Part shown: one piece after another, positions 23,930 through 31,035 of the stretch
Layout: each line of letters opens with the position of its first letter
Numbering within the stretch: the first letter of the stretch is position 1
Assembly (NCBI GenBank): GCA_020846995.1
Contig: JADLCV010000177.1
Span: 1-32,386 of the forward strand
Length of the DNA: 32,386 nucleotides
Reading direction: 5' to 3'
From: Paracoccaceae bacterium
GTDB taxonomy: Bacteria; Pseudomonadota; Alphaproteobacteria; Rhodobacterales; Rhodobacteraceae
Position numbers and translations under genes: made by a program
Notes under the pieces: model-generated
Seen by the model: only the letters and a program-made list of their open reading frames with translations
What the model was told of the DNA's origin: nothing
Database searches by the model: none

Positions 23930-24400
23930 ATGAGCCTGCGCGACCGCATCGCCGCCGCCCTCAAGGCCGCGACCAAGGCCCGGGATGCGCCCCGGCTCTC
24001 GACCCTGCGGCTGATCCACGCCGCGATCAAGGACCGCGACATCGCCGCCCGCGGCGAGGGCGGCGGGGGCGAGGACGCCCTCGTCGGCGAGGCCGAGATC
24101 CTCGTCATCCTCGGCCGCATGGTCCGCCAGCGCCACGAGAGCGCGCGGGCCTACGAGGAGGGCGGCCGGCTCGACCTTGCCGAGGGCGAGCGGGCCGAGA
24201 TCCTCGTCATCGAGGAGTTCCTGCCGCGGCCGCTCGGCGAGGCCGAGGTCGCGGCCGCGATCGCCGCCGCCATCGCCGAGACCGGGGCCGCCACCATCCG
24301 CGACATGGGGCGCGTCATGGCCTGGCTGAAGGCGCGCCACCCCGGGCAGATGGATTTCGCCGCCGCCGGGGCCGAGGTCAGGGCCCGGCTCGGCGGCTGA
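23930..24400 (+). CDS. GatB/YqeY domain protein
   Basis: A 156-residue all-helical protein of the YqeY family, similar to the tail domain of the GatB amidotransferase subunit. It begins MSLRDRIAAALKAATKARD and contains STLRLIHAAIKDRDIAARG, VILGRMVRQRHESARAYEEGGR, the EILVIEEFLPRPLGEAEV block and the closing MGRVMAWLKARHPGQMDFAAAG. Family members are thought to bind tRNA or assist amidation, but the role of the free-standing protein is not firmly known. A TTG-start -35 (TTGTGC, 23865-23870) and TAAGCT (23888-23893) with 17-base spacing is a weak candidate promoter. It is divergent from carA; dnaG, which often follows this gene in alphaproteobacteria, is not here, and the next gene converges on it. 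Confidence 0.93.
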   Translation: MSLRDRIAAALKAATKARDAPRLSTLRLIHAAIKDRDIAARGEGGGGEDALVGEAEILVILGRMVRQRHESARAYEEGGRLDLAEGERAEILVIEEFLPRPLGEAEVAAAIAAAIAETGAATIRDMGRVMAWLKARHPGQMDFAAAGAEVRARLGG

Positions 24401-24444
24401 GCGCGGCCGCCACGGCGCCATCCCGGGCCGCGGCGGGCCGGGGC

Positions 24445-25680
24445 TCAGGCCGCGAGGCGGTCCTTGACCACGCGCCCCTCCTGGAGGACGAGGGGGATGC
24501 GCTCGCCCTGCCCGGCGAGGCAGCCGCCGGGGTCGGCGAGCGGGTCGCCGGCGACGAGGATGAGGTCGGCCGTCGCCCCCGGGACGACGCGGCCGAGGTC
24601 GGGCCGGCCGAGGATGCGGGCGTTGACCGAGGTGGCCGAGCGGAGCACGGCCGCGGCCGGCAGGACCCGGGCGCGGATCGCGAACTCGGCCAGCTGGTCG
24701 GCGCCCATCCAGCCAAGGAGATCGGTGCCGAAGCCCGTGGGCACCCCGGCGCGGGCGAGGATCTCGAGCGAGGCGAGGCCGGCGGCGCGGACGGTGCGGT
24801 TCTTCTCGCGGTTGGCGGGCCCGAGGCCGATCGCGTCGGCGTGCCGCTCGAGGGCGTCGTAGGCGACGAGCGTCGGCACCGCGAAGGCGCCGCGGGCCGC
24901 GACGAGGGCAGCGACGCGGTCGTCGACGAGGTTGCAGTGCTCGAGCGTGCGCACGCCGTTCCGGGCCGCGTGCTCGATCGCGCGCGCGGTGTAGGTGTGG
25001 GCGGCGACATAGGTGCAGGCGGCCTCGGCCGCCGCCACGGCGGCGCCGATCTCCTCGGCCGTGAACTGGATCCAGTCGATGGGGTCGGTCGGCGAGGCGA
25101 CCCCGCCGTTGGCCATGATCTTGACGAAGTCGTTGCCGAGGCGAAGCTCGTCGCGGGCGGCGGCGAGGACCTCGGCGACCCCGTCGGCGATGCGGCCGAT
25201 GCCGGGGGCGTGGCGGCGGTGGATCTCGCCCATGTCGGTGCGGCTCCGGCCGCGATAGTCGGTGTGGCCGCCGGTCTGGCCGATGGCCTTGCCGCAGGTG
25301 AGAAGGCGGGGCCCGCGGATCAGCCCCTCGGCCTGGGCCCATTTGGTGCCGGCCTCGCCCCCGCCCATGTCGCGCACGGTCGTGAAGCCCCTCTCGAGCA
25401 TCTGGGCGAGGTGGCGGGCGGTCCAGTGCGCGACCCACGCCGGCGACATCGCCTCGAGCGCGCCGAGGTTCGGGGAGGCGGCCGAGACGTGGACATGGGC
25501 GTCGATGAGACCCGGCATGAGCGTGAGCCCGGTGGCGTCGATCACCCGCTCGGCCGCCCCGGCGATGGCCCCGGGCGCGACCTCGGCCACCCGCCCGTCG
25601 GCGACGAGGACGTGGACGCCCGGGAGGAGCGCGTCGCCCGTCCCCTCGAAGAGGTCGCAGTTCTCGAAGCGGATGCGCAT
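24445..25680 (-). CDS. Metal-dependent amidohydrolase (imidazolonepropionase/prolidase-like)
   Basis: A 411-residue amidohydrolase-superfamily enzyme with an intact binuclear-type metal site. It shows the HxH of LIDAHVHVSA, the Lys in DFVKIMANGGVASP (usually carboxylated), the His in YVAAHTYTARAI, the His in RTLEHCNLVDD and the Asp in GFGTDLLGWMG. N- and C-terminal beta-sandwich parts are present (VIDATGLTLMPGL; PGATADLILVAGDPLAD). The closest families are the Xaa-Pro dipeptidase and imidazolonepropionase-like hydrolases; a substrate is not evident. The ATG at 25680 has a long GGGGGGAG stretch immediately before it and matches the family start (MRIRFENCDLFEGTGD). It converges with the GatB/YqeY gene across 44 bp. 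Upstream is a 629-bp gap with no gene. Contrast the left-side amidohydrolase, which has lost these ligands. Confidence 0.92.
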   Translation of the reverse strand: MRIRFENCDLFEGTGDALLPGVHVLVADGRVAEVAPGAIAGAAERVIDATGLTLMPGLIDAHVHVSAASPNLGALEAMSPAWVAHWTARHLAQMLERGFTTVRDMGGGEAGTKWAQAEGLIRGPRLLTCGKAIGQTGGHTDYRGRSRTDMGEIHRRHAPGIGRIADGVAEVLAAARDELRLGNDFVKIMANGGVASPTDPIDWIQFTAEEIGAAVAAAEAACTYVAAHTYTARAIEHAARNGVRTLEHCNLVDDRVAALVAARGAFAVPTLVAYDALERHADAIGLGPANREKNRTVRAAGLASLEILARAGVPTGFGTDLLGWMGADQLAEFAIRARVLPAAAVLRSATSVNARILGRPDLGRVVPGATADLILVAGDPLADPGGCLAGQGERIPLVLQEGRVVKDRLAA

Positions 25681-26152
25681 CTCCCCCCTCCCGGCCTTCG
25701 CCCCCGGCCCGCGGGCGGCGGCAGGAGCCTTGCCGATCGCCGCCGCCGCCGCAAGCGGCCCCGCCCGCCTCGGGCCCGCGCGCCTCCCGCCCCCGGGGGC
25801 GGGCCTGCGCGGCGAGGGGAAGCGCCCCCCCCGGGGGGCGGGAAGCCGGGGGCTCCCCGGGCGCCGCCGGCCCGCGCCTCCGGGCGGGGTCCGCGCGGGA
25901 TCCCCGGGGAGCGGGCGCGGGTCCTTTCCGCAGGCCTCCCTGCCCCGGTGCAGGCGGCTTCCCAAGGTCTCCGGCCTCGCCTAGTCTCGGGGCGCGCGGA
26001 CGGGAGGCCGACGGGCGTCCCTCGTGCCCCGGCCGAGGAGCGAAGGATGAGGACTGCCCTGCCCCCCCACCCCGCCCGTGCCCCCGCCCGCCGGCCGCCT
26101 CCCGGGCGGCCCGCGGGAAGGGCGGGCGCGGCCGGGGAAGCCCGCCCCGCCG

Positions 26153-26186
26153 AGGGTCCCGCCCGCCCGTCTCTGCCCGGGCGGCC
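26153..26186 (+). repeat. 34-bp direct repeat, copy 1
   Basis: Begins AGGGTCCCGCCCGCCCGTC and contains GCCCGGGC. It matches copy 2 (26222-26255) at 31 of 34 positions. Confidence 0.6.
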
Positions 26187-26221
26187 AAATCCCCTCCTTG
26201 TCGATTGGCTGATGGCTGCCA

Positions 26222-26255
26222 AGGGTCCCGCCCGCCCGTCCCGGCCCGGGCTGCC
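26222..26255 (+). repeat. 34-bp direct repeat, copy 2
   Basis: Same first 19 bases as copy 1, 69 bp further on. The 35-base spacer between copies is clearly less GC-rich than either repeat. Confidence 0.6.
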
Positions 26256-26309
26256 GGCGAGGGGCCGGGGCACGGCGGGGGCCGCCCCCCCGCGCCCGCG
26301 GGCCGCCCG

Positions 26310-27506
26310 ATGAGCGCGCCGCCCGCCCCCGCCATGCCGCTCAACCCCGCCCTCGCCGCGACCGCGGCCCCGCCGGTGATGGCCGCCCGCCGCTGGCTGG
26401 CCGAGGCACGCCTGCCCGCCGGGCTCGAGCTTCTGAACGTGAGCCAGGCCGCCCCCGTCGATCCGCCGCCGGCGGGCCTCCGGCAGGCGATGGCGGCGGC
26501 CGTGCTCGACGATCCCGGCGCCCATCTCTACGGGCCCGTCCTCGGCCTTCCCGACCTGCGCGAGGCGGTGGCGGCGCGCTGGACCTCGGCCTACGGCGGC
26601 CCCGTCGGGGCGGCCGAGGTCGCCGTCACCGCCGGCTGCAACATGGCCTTCTGCGCCGCCCTGGCGACGCTCGCCGGGCCGGGCGACGAGGTCATCCTGC
26701 CCTCGCCGTGGTATTTCAACCACAAGATGTGGCTCGACATGCAGGGGGTGCGGACGCGGCCGCTCGCCTGCGGGGCGGGCATGCTCCCCGACCCCGCGGC
26801 GGCGGCGGCGCTCGTCACGGCGCGGACGCGGGCGATCGTGCTCGTCACCCCCAACAACCCGAGCGGGGCCGAATATCCCGCCGACCTCGTCGCCGCCTTT
26901 CACGCGCTCGCGCGCGACCGCGGCCTCGCCCTCGTCCTCGACGAGACCTACCGCGACTTCGACAGCCGCCCGGGCGCCCCGCACGCCCTTTTCGCCGATC
27001 CCGACTGGCCGCGGACGCTCGTCCAGCTCTACTCCTTCTCCAAGGCCTACCGGCTGACCGGCCACCGCGTGGGGACGATCGCCGCCGCCGCCCCCCGCCT
27101 CGCCGAGGTCGAGAAGGTCCTCGATACCGTCGCCATCTGCGCCCCCGCCCTCGGCCAGCGGGCGGCCCTCTGGGGCATCCGCCACCTCGATCCCTGGCTC
27201 GCGGGCGAGCGGGCCGAGATCCTCGCGCGAAAGGCGGCGACGGCCGCGGCCTTCGCAGGCGTCCCGGGCTGGCGCCTTCTCGGCTGCGGGGCCTATTTCG
27301 CCTGGGTCGAGCATCCCTTCGCGATCGCCTCGGACGTCCTCTGCCGCCGCCTTGTGGCCGAGGCCGGGATCCTCGCCCTGCCGGGGACGATGTTCACGCC
27401 CGCGGACGACGCCCGCGGCCCGCGCGAGCTGCGCATCGCCTTCGCCAACGTCGGCCCTGCCGGGCTCGCCGAACTCGGCCGGAGGCTCGCGGCCTACGTC
27501 CCCTGA
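26310..27506 (+). CDS. Class I/II PLP-dependent aminotransferase
   Basis: A 398-residue fold-type I aminotransferase. Family blocks are LLNVSQAAPVDPPPAGLRQAM (substrate-arm region), HLYGPVLGLPDLREAVAARW, AVTAGCNMAFCAAL, ILPSPWYFNHKMWLDMQG, VTPNNPSGAEYP with the PLP-binding Asn, LVLDETYRDF with the Asp that pairs with the pyridine nitrogen, and SFSKAYRLTGHRVG with the Schiff-base Lys. The C-terminal AFANVG segment lacks the classical 'RF/RL.FA' spelling but RELRIAF supplies the Arg for the substrate carboxylate. It resembles aspartate-type aminotransferases; substrate is not certain. ATG 26310 is given; ATG 26334 (MPLNPALAATAAPP) fits the family start equally well, and neither has a clear ribosome site. 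It precedes ppiD by 64 bp, with a separate promoter between. Confidence 0.9.
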   Translation: MSAPPAPAMPLNPALAATAAPPVMAARRWLAEARLPAGLELLNVSQAAPVDPPPAGLRQAMAAAVLDDPGAHLYGPVLGLPDLREAVAARWTSAYGGPVGAAEVAVTAGCNMAFCAALATLAGPGDEVILPSPWYFNHKMWLDMQGVRTRPLACGAGMLPDPAAAAALVTARTRAIVLVTPNNPSGAEYPADLVAAFHALARDRGLALVLDETYRDFDSRPGAPHALFADPDWPRTLVQLYSFSKAYRLTGHRVGTIAAAAPRLAEVEKVLDTVAICAPALGQRAALWGIRHLDPWLAGERAEILARKAATAAAFAGVPGWRLLGCGAYFAWVEHPFAIASDVLCRRLVAEAGILALPGTMFTPADDARGPRELRIAFANVGPAGLAELGRRLAAYVP

Positions 27507-27511
27507 CGGGC

Positions 27512-27540
27512 TTGCCCCGTCCCGGGGCAGCCCTTATTGA
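27512..27540 (+). promoter_or_regulatory. Candidate ppiD-trpE promoter
   Basis: TTGCCC (27512-27517) and TATTGA (27535-27540) are 17 bases apart and would start transcription about 24 bases before the ppiD ATG. The -10 box stands out in this GC-rich background. Confidence 0.5.
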
Positions 27541-27570
27541 GGCGCCGACCGGAACCGGCGGGAGGCGGAG

Positions 27571-29409
27571 ATGGCGGCGAAGGGCAACACATCGCGGCTG
27601 CTCGTCTGGATCCTCCTGCTCATGCTCCTCGTCGGCCTCGCCGGCTTCGGCGTCGACAGCTTCGGCGGCCGCGTCGCCGCCGTCGGCCGGGTCGGCGACC
27701 GCGAGATCTCGACCCGCGAATACGCCCGCGCCCTCCAGGACCAGATCCGCGCCTTCGAGGCCCAGCTCGGCCAGAGCCTGCCCTTCCAGACCGCGCTCGC
27801 CTTCGGCATCGACCGGGTGGTGCGCCAGAACCTCGTCACCGTCGCCGCCCTCGACCACGAGACCGCCCGCATCGGGCTTTCGGTCGGCGACGACGCCGTC
27901 CACCAGAAGCTCCTCGAGATCGAGGCCTTCCGCGGTGTCGACGGCAAGTTCGACCGCGAGGCCTACCGCTACGTCCTCGACCAGAACGGCCTCGACGAGA
28001 ACGAGTTCGAGGCCGACCTCAGGGCCGAGGCCGCGCGCACCCTCCTCCAGGCCGCGGTCGCGGGCGGGCTCGAGGCGCCCCCGGCCGCGGTCGCGGCCCT
28101 CTACGCCTGGGAGGCCGAGCGGAGGAGCTTCCGCCTCGTCCGCCTGGCCGTGCCCGCCGACCCCGTGGGAACGCCCGACGACGCCGCCCTCAGGGCCTTC
28201 TACGAGGCCCACATCGCCGACTACACGCGGCCCGAGGGCCGGCGCATCACCTGGGCCTGGCTCGCCCCGGCGGCGCTCGTCGACAGCGTCGAGGTCGACG
28301 AGGGGGCGGTGCGCGAGCTTTACGACCGCCGCCTCTCCGAATACCTCCGGCCCGAGCGGCGGCTGGTCGAGCGGCTGGTGTTCGCGACCGAGGCCGACGC
28401 CCGGGCGGCGATGGCGCGCGTCACCGCCGACGAGGGCGCCTTTGCCGCGATCGTCGCCGAGCGCGGGCTGGCGCTCGCCGACGTCGACATGGGCGATGTC
28501 ACGCGCGAGGAACTGGGGGCGGCGGGCGAGGCCGTCTTTGCCCTCGCCGGGCCGGGGGTGGTCGGGCCCCTGCCCTCCCCGCTCGGCCCCGCGATCTTCC
28601 GCATGAACGGCATCCTCGCCGCCCAGGAGACCCCCTTCGACGAGGCCCGCGAGGATCTCAGGGCCGAGATCGCGACCGAGCGCGCGCGCCGGCGCATCGC
28701 CGAGCGGATGGGCGAGGTCCAGGACCTTCTCGCCGGCGGGGCGACGGTCGAGGACCTCGCCCGCGACCTCGGGATGGAACTCGGCACCATCGACTGGCGC
28801 GAGGGCGACAGCGAGGGCATCGCCGCCTACACCGCCTTCCGCACCGCCGCGGCCGGGCTCGCCGAGGGCGGCTTCCCCGAGCCGGTCGAGTTCGACGACG
28901 GCGGCATGGCCGTCCTGCGGCTCGATGCCCTCATCCCCGCCGCCCCCCAGCCCTTCGAGGAGGTCGAGGTGCGGGTGGTCGAGGACTGGGCGGCGGCCGA
29001 GACGGCGGCGCGGCTGGCCGCCGAGGGCGAGGCGCTCGCCACCCGCCTGCGCGCGGGCGAGGCGGCCGAGACGCTCGGCCCCGCGGTCGAATCCTTCGCC
29101 GAGATCACCCGCGACGCCTTCGTCGAGGGGGTGCCGGCGACGACGCTCGCCGAGATCTTCGCGATGGCGCCGGGCGAGGTCCGGGTGCGGACCGAGGGCG
29201 CGGAGGTCCTCGTCGCGATCCTCGACGCCGTCCTGCCGCCCGACCCCGCCGATGCCGAGGCCGGGGCCGCGCGCGAGGCGATCGCCGCCCGCCTCGCCGG
29301 CGGCCTCTCCGGCGACCTCTTCGACCAGTTCGCCCGCGCCCTCGAGAGCGAGGCCGGGATCTGGTTCGACGACGCGGCGATCGCCGCCGTCCACACGCAG
29401 TTCCAGTGA
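27571..29409 (+). CDS. ppiD: Periplasmic PpiD/SurA-type peptidyl-prolyl isomerase
   Basis: A 612-residue inner-membrane-anchored folding factor. Residues 1-8 are basic and 9-28 form the membrane anchor (LLVWILLLMLLVGLAGFGV). The SurA-N-like chaperone region follows, with GRVGDREISTREYARALQDQ, AFGIDRVVRQNLVTVAALDHE and GKFDREAYRYVLDQNGLDENEF. The middle parvulin-like domain is recognisable (about 265-365: RRLVERLVFATEADARAAM, then LADVDMGDVTREELG and GVVGPLPSPLGPAIFRM) but degenerate, as in E. coli PpiD. It assists proteins leaving the Sec channel. Ribosome site GGCGGGAGGCGGAG lies directly before the ATG. Its stop is one base before the GTG start of trpE, so the two are almost certainly co-translated. 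Confidence 0.92.
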   Translation: MAAKGNTSRLLVWILLLMLLVGLAGFGVDSFGGRVAAVGRVGDREISTREYARALQDQIRAFEAQLGQSLPFQTALAFGIDRVVRQNLVTVAALDHETARIGLSVGDDAVHQKLLEIEAFRGVDGKFDREAYRYVLDQNGLDENEFEADLRAEAARTLLQAAVAGGLEAPPAAVAALYAWEAERRSFRLVRLAVPADPVGTPDDAALRAFYEAHIADYTRPEGRRITWAWLAPAALVDSVEVDEGAVRELYDRRLSEYLRPERRLVERLVFATEADARAAMARVTADEGAFAAIVAERGLALADVDMGDVTREELGAAGEAVFALAGPGVVGPLPSPLGPAIFRMNGILAAQETPFDEAREDLRAEIATERARRRIAERMGEVQDLLAGGATVEDLARDLGMELGTIDWREGDSEGIAAYTAFRTAAAGLAEGGFPEPVEFDDGGMAVLRLDALIPAAPQPFEEVEVRVVEDWAAAETAARLAAEGEALATRLRAGEAAETLGPAVESFAEITRDAFVEGVPATTLAEIFAMAPGEVRVRTEGAEVLVAILDAVLPPDPADAEAGAAREAIAARLAGGLSGDLFDQFARALESEAGIWFDDAAIAAVHTQFQ

Positions 29410-29410
29410 C

Positions 29411-30925
29411 GTGACGCGGCTTTCGCCCGATTTCGAGACCTTCGCCGAGGGCTGGGCGCAAGGCGCCAGCCAGGTCGTCTGGGCCCGCCTCGCGGCCGAT
29501 CTCGACACGCCCGTGTCGCTGATGCTGAAGCTCGCCGAGGCTCGTGCCGACAGCTTCATGCTCGAAAGCGTCACCGGCGGCGAGGTCCGCGGCCGCTATT
29601 CGGTGGTCGGGCTCAAGCCCGACCTCGTGTGGCAGTGCCGGGGCCCGCGGGCGCGCATCAACCGCGCCGCCCGCTTCGACCTCCAGGCCTTCGAGGACGA
29701 GCCGCTGCCGGCCCTCGAGAGCCTCCGGGCACTGATCGCCGAGAGCCGCATCGCCATGCCGGCGGGGCTGCCGGCGATCGCGGCGGGGCTTTACGGCTAT
29801 CTCGGCTACGACATGGTGCGGCTGGTCGAGCGTCTGCCCGACGCCCGCCCCGACCCCCTCGGCCTGCCCGACGCCCTGCTCCTGCGGCCGTCGGTCGTGG
29901 CCGTGCTCGACGGGGTCAAGGGCGAGGTGACGCTCGTCGCCCCGGCCCGGACGGGCACGGGGCTGACGGCGCGGGCGGCCTATGCCCAGGCAGCCGAGCG
30001 GGTGATGGATGCGCTCGGCGATCTCGATCGCGGGCTCGCCCGCGGTGCTCGCGGCCTTTCCGCCGCCGCGCCCCTCGGCGAGGCGCGCTCGAACTTCAGC
30101 CGCGACGACTACATGGCGGCCGTTCTGAGGGCCAAGGACTACATCGCCGCCGGCGACATCTTCCAGGTCGTGCCCTCGCAGCGCTGGACGCTCGCCTTCC
30201 CCCACCCCCCGCTCGCCCTCTACCGCTCGCTCCGGCGCACCAATCCCTCGCCTTTCATGTTCTTCTTCAACTTCGGCCCCTTCCAGGTCATCGGCGCGAG
30301 CCCCGAGATCCTCGTGCGGCTGCGGGCGGGCGAGGTGACGATCCGCCCCATCGCCGGCACCCGCCGGCGCGGGCGCACGCCCGAGGAGGACCGCGCGCTC
30401 GAGGCCGAGCTTCTCGCCGACCCCAAGGAGCGGGCCGAGCACCTGATGCTCCTCGACCTCGGGCGCAACGACGTCGGCCGGGTGGCGCGGATCGGCACCG
30501 TGCGGCCGACCGAGAGCTTCGTCATCGAGCGCTACTCGCACGTCATGCACATCGTCTCGAACGTCGTCGGCGCACTGCGCGAGGACGAGGACGCGCTCTC
30601 GGCGCTGCTCGCGGGGCTGCCGGCGGGCACCGTGTCGGGGGCGCCGAAGGTCCGGGCGATGGAGATCATCGACGAGCTCGAGCCCGAGAAGCGCGGCGTC
30701 TACGGCGGCGGCGTCGGCTATTTCGCGGCCAACGGCGAGATGGACTTCTGCATCGCGCTGCGGACCGCGGTGCTGAAGGGGGGCGAGCTTCACATCCAGG
30801 CCGGCGGCGGGGTGGTGGCCGACAGCGACCCCGCGGCGGAGTGGGAGGAGACGGTCGCCAAGGCCCGGGCGCTGCGGCGCGCGGCCGAGGACGCGGGCGA
30901 GTTCGACGGCACCGCCAACGCCTGA
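29411..30925 (+). CDS. trpE: Anthranilate synthase component I
   Basis: A 504-residue chorismate-using enzyme that makes anthranilate, the first step of tryptophan synthesis, with a TrpG partner. The N-terminal regulatory part has the tryptophan-feedback motif in SFMLESVTGGEVRGRYSVVG (LLES-like MLES). The chorismate-binding domain shows GDIFQVVPSQRW, IGASPEILVRL, RPIAGTRRRGRTPEED, LGRNDVGRVARIG, YSHVMHIVSNVVG, LPAGTVSGAPKVRAMEII and the C-terminal GGGVGYFAANGEMDFCIALRT. The start is a GTG one base after the ppiD stop, fitting the family N-terminus (MTRLSPDFETFAEGW). There is no room for a leader peptide or attenuator. trpG is not next to it: the following gene converges from the other strand. 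Confidence 0.97.
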   Translation: MTRLSPDFETFAEGWAQGASQVVWARLAADLDTPVSLMLKLAEARADSFMLESVTGGEVRGRYSVVGLKPDLVWQCRGPRARINRAARFDLQAFEDEPLPALESLRALIAESRIAMPAGLPAIAAGLYGYLGYDMVRLVERLPDARPDPLGLPDALLLRPSVVAVLDGVKGEVTLVAPARTGTGLTARAAYAQAAERVMDALGDLDRGLARGARGLSAAAPLGEARSNFSRDDYMAAVLRAKDYIAAGDIFQVVPSQRWTLAFPHPPLALYRSLRRTNPSPFMFFFNFGPFQVIGASPEILVRLRAGEVTIRPIAGTRRRGRTPEEDRALEAELLADPKERAEHLMLLDLGRNDVGRVARIGTVRPTESFVIERYSHVMHIVSNVVGALREDEDALSALLAGLPAGTVSGAPKVRAMEIIDELEPEKRGVYGGGVGYFAANGEMDFCIALRTAVLKGGELHIQAGGGVVADSDPAAEWEETVAKARALRRAAEDAGEFDGTANA

Positions 30926-31035
30926 CGGGCGGGCGGGCCCTCCGCCCTCCGGTTGCGCCCGCCATGACCGGGCGCGTCCCCGGGCCGGGCGCCGGCGGCG
31001 GCGGCCGTCCGCGTTCGCGCCCTCCCCGCCCGCCC

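Larger units (their letters stand above)
25681..26309. other. 629-bp GC-extreme gap between divergent genes
   Basis: No credible gene was found. The stretch is mostly G/C runs, with a 34-bp direct repeat near its right end (26153-26186 and 26222-26255) around an AT-richer 35-base spacer. The spacer carries TTGGC-N8-GCCAA (26205-26222). Both promoters for the flanking divergent genes should lie here. A weak sigma-70-like pair on the plus strand (TTCCCA, then TAGTCT at about 25981, 17 bases apart) is far from the aminotransferase start. Open frames across it have no family features. Confidence 0.6.

Noticed and set aside
26153-26255. Repeat-spacer-repeat resembling a minimal CRISPR
   Set aside because: Only two GC-only repeats with mismatches, one spacer, and no cas genes nearby.
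29410-29411. A trp leader or attenuator before trpE
   Set aside because: Only one base separates ppiD from trpE.
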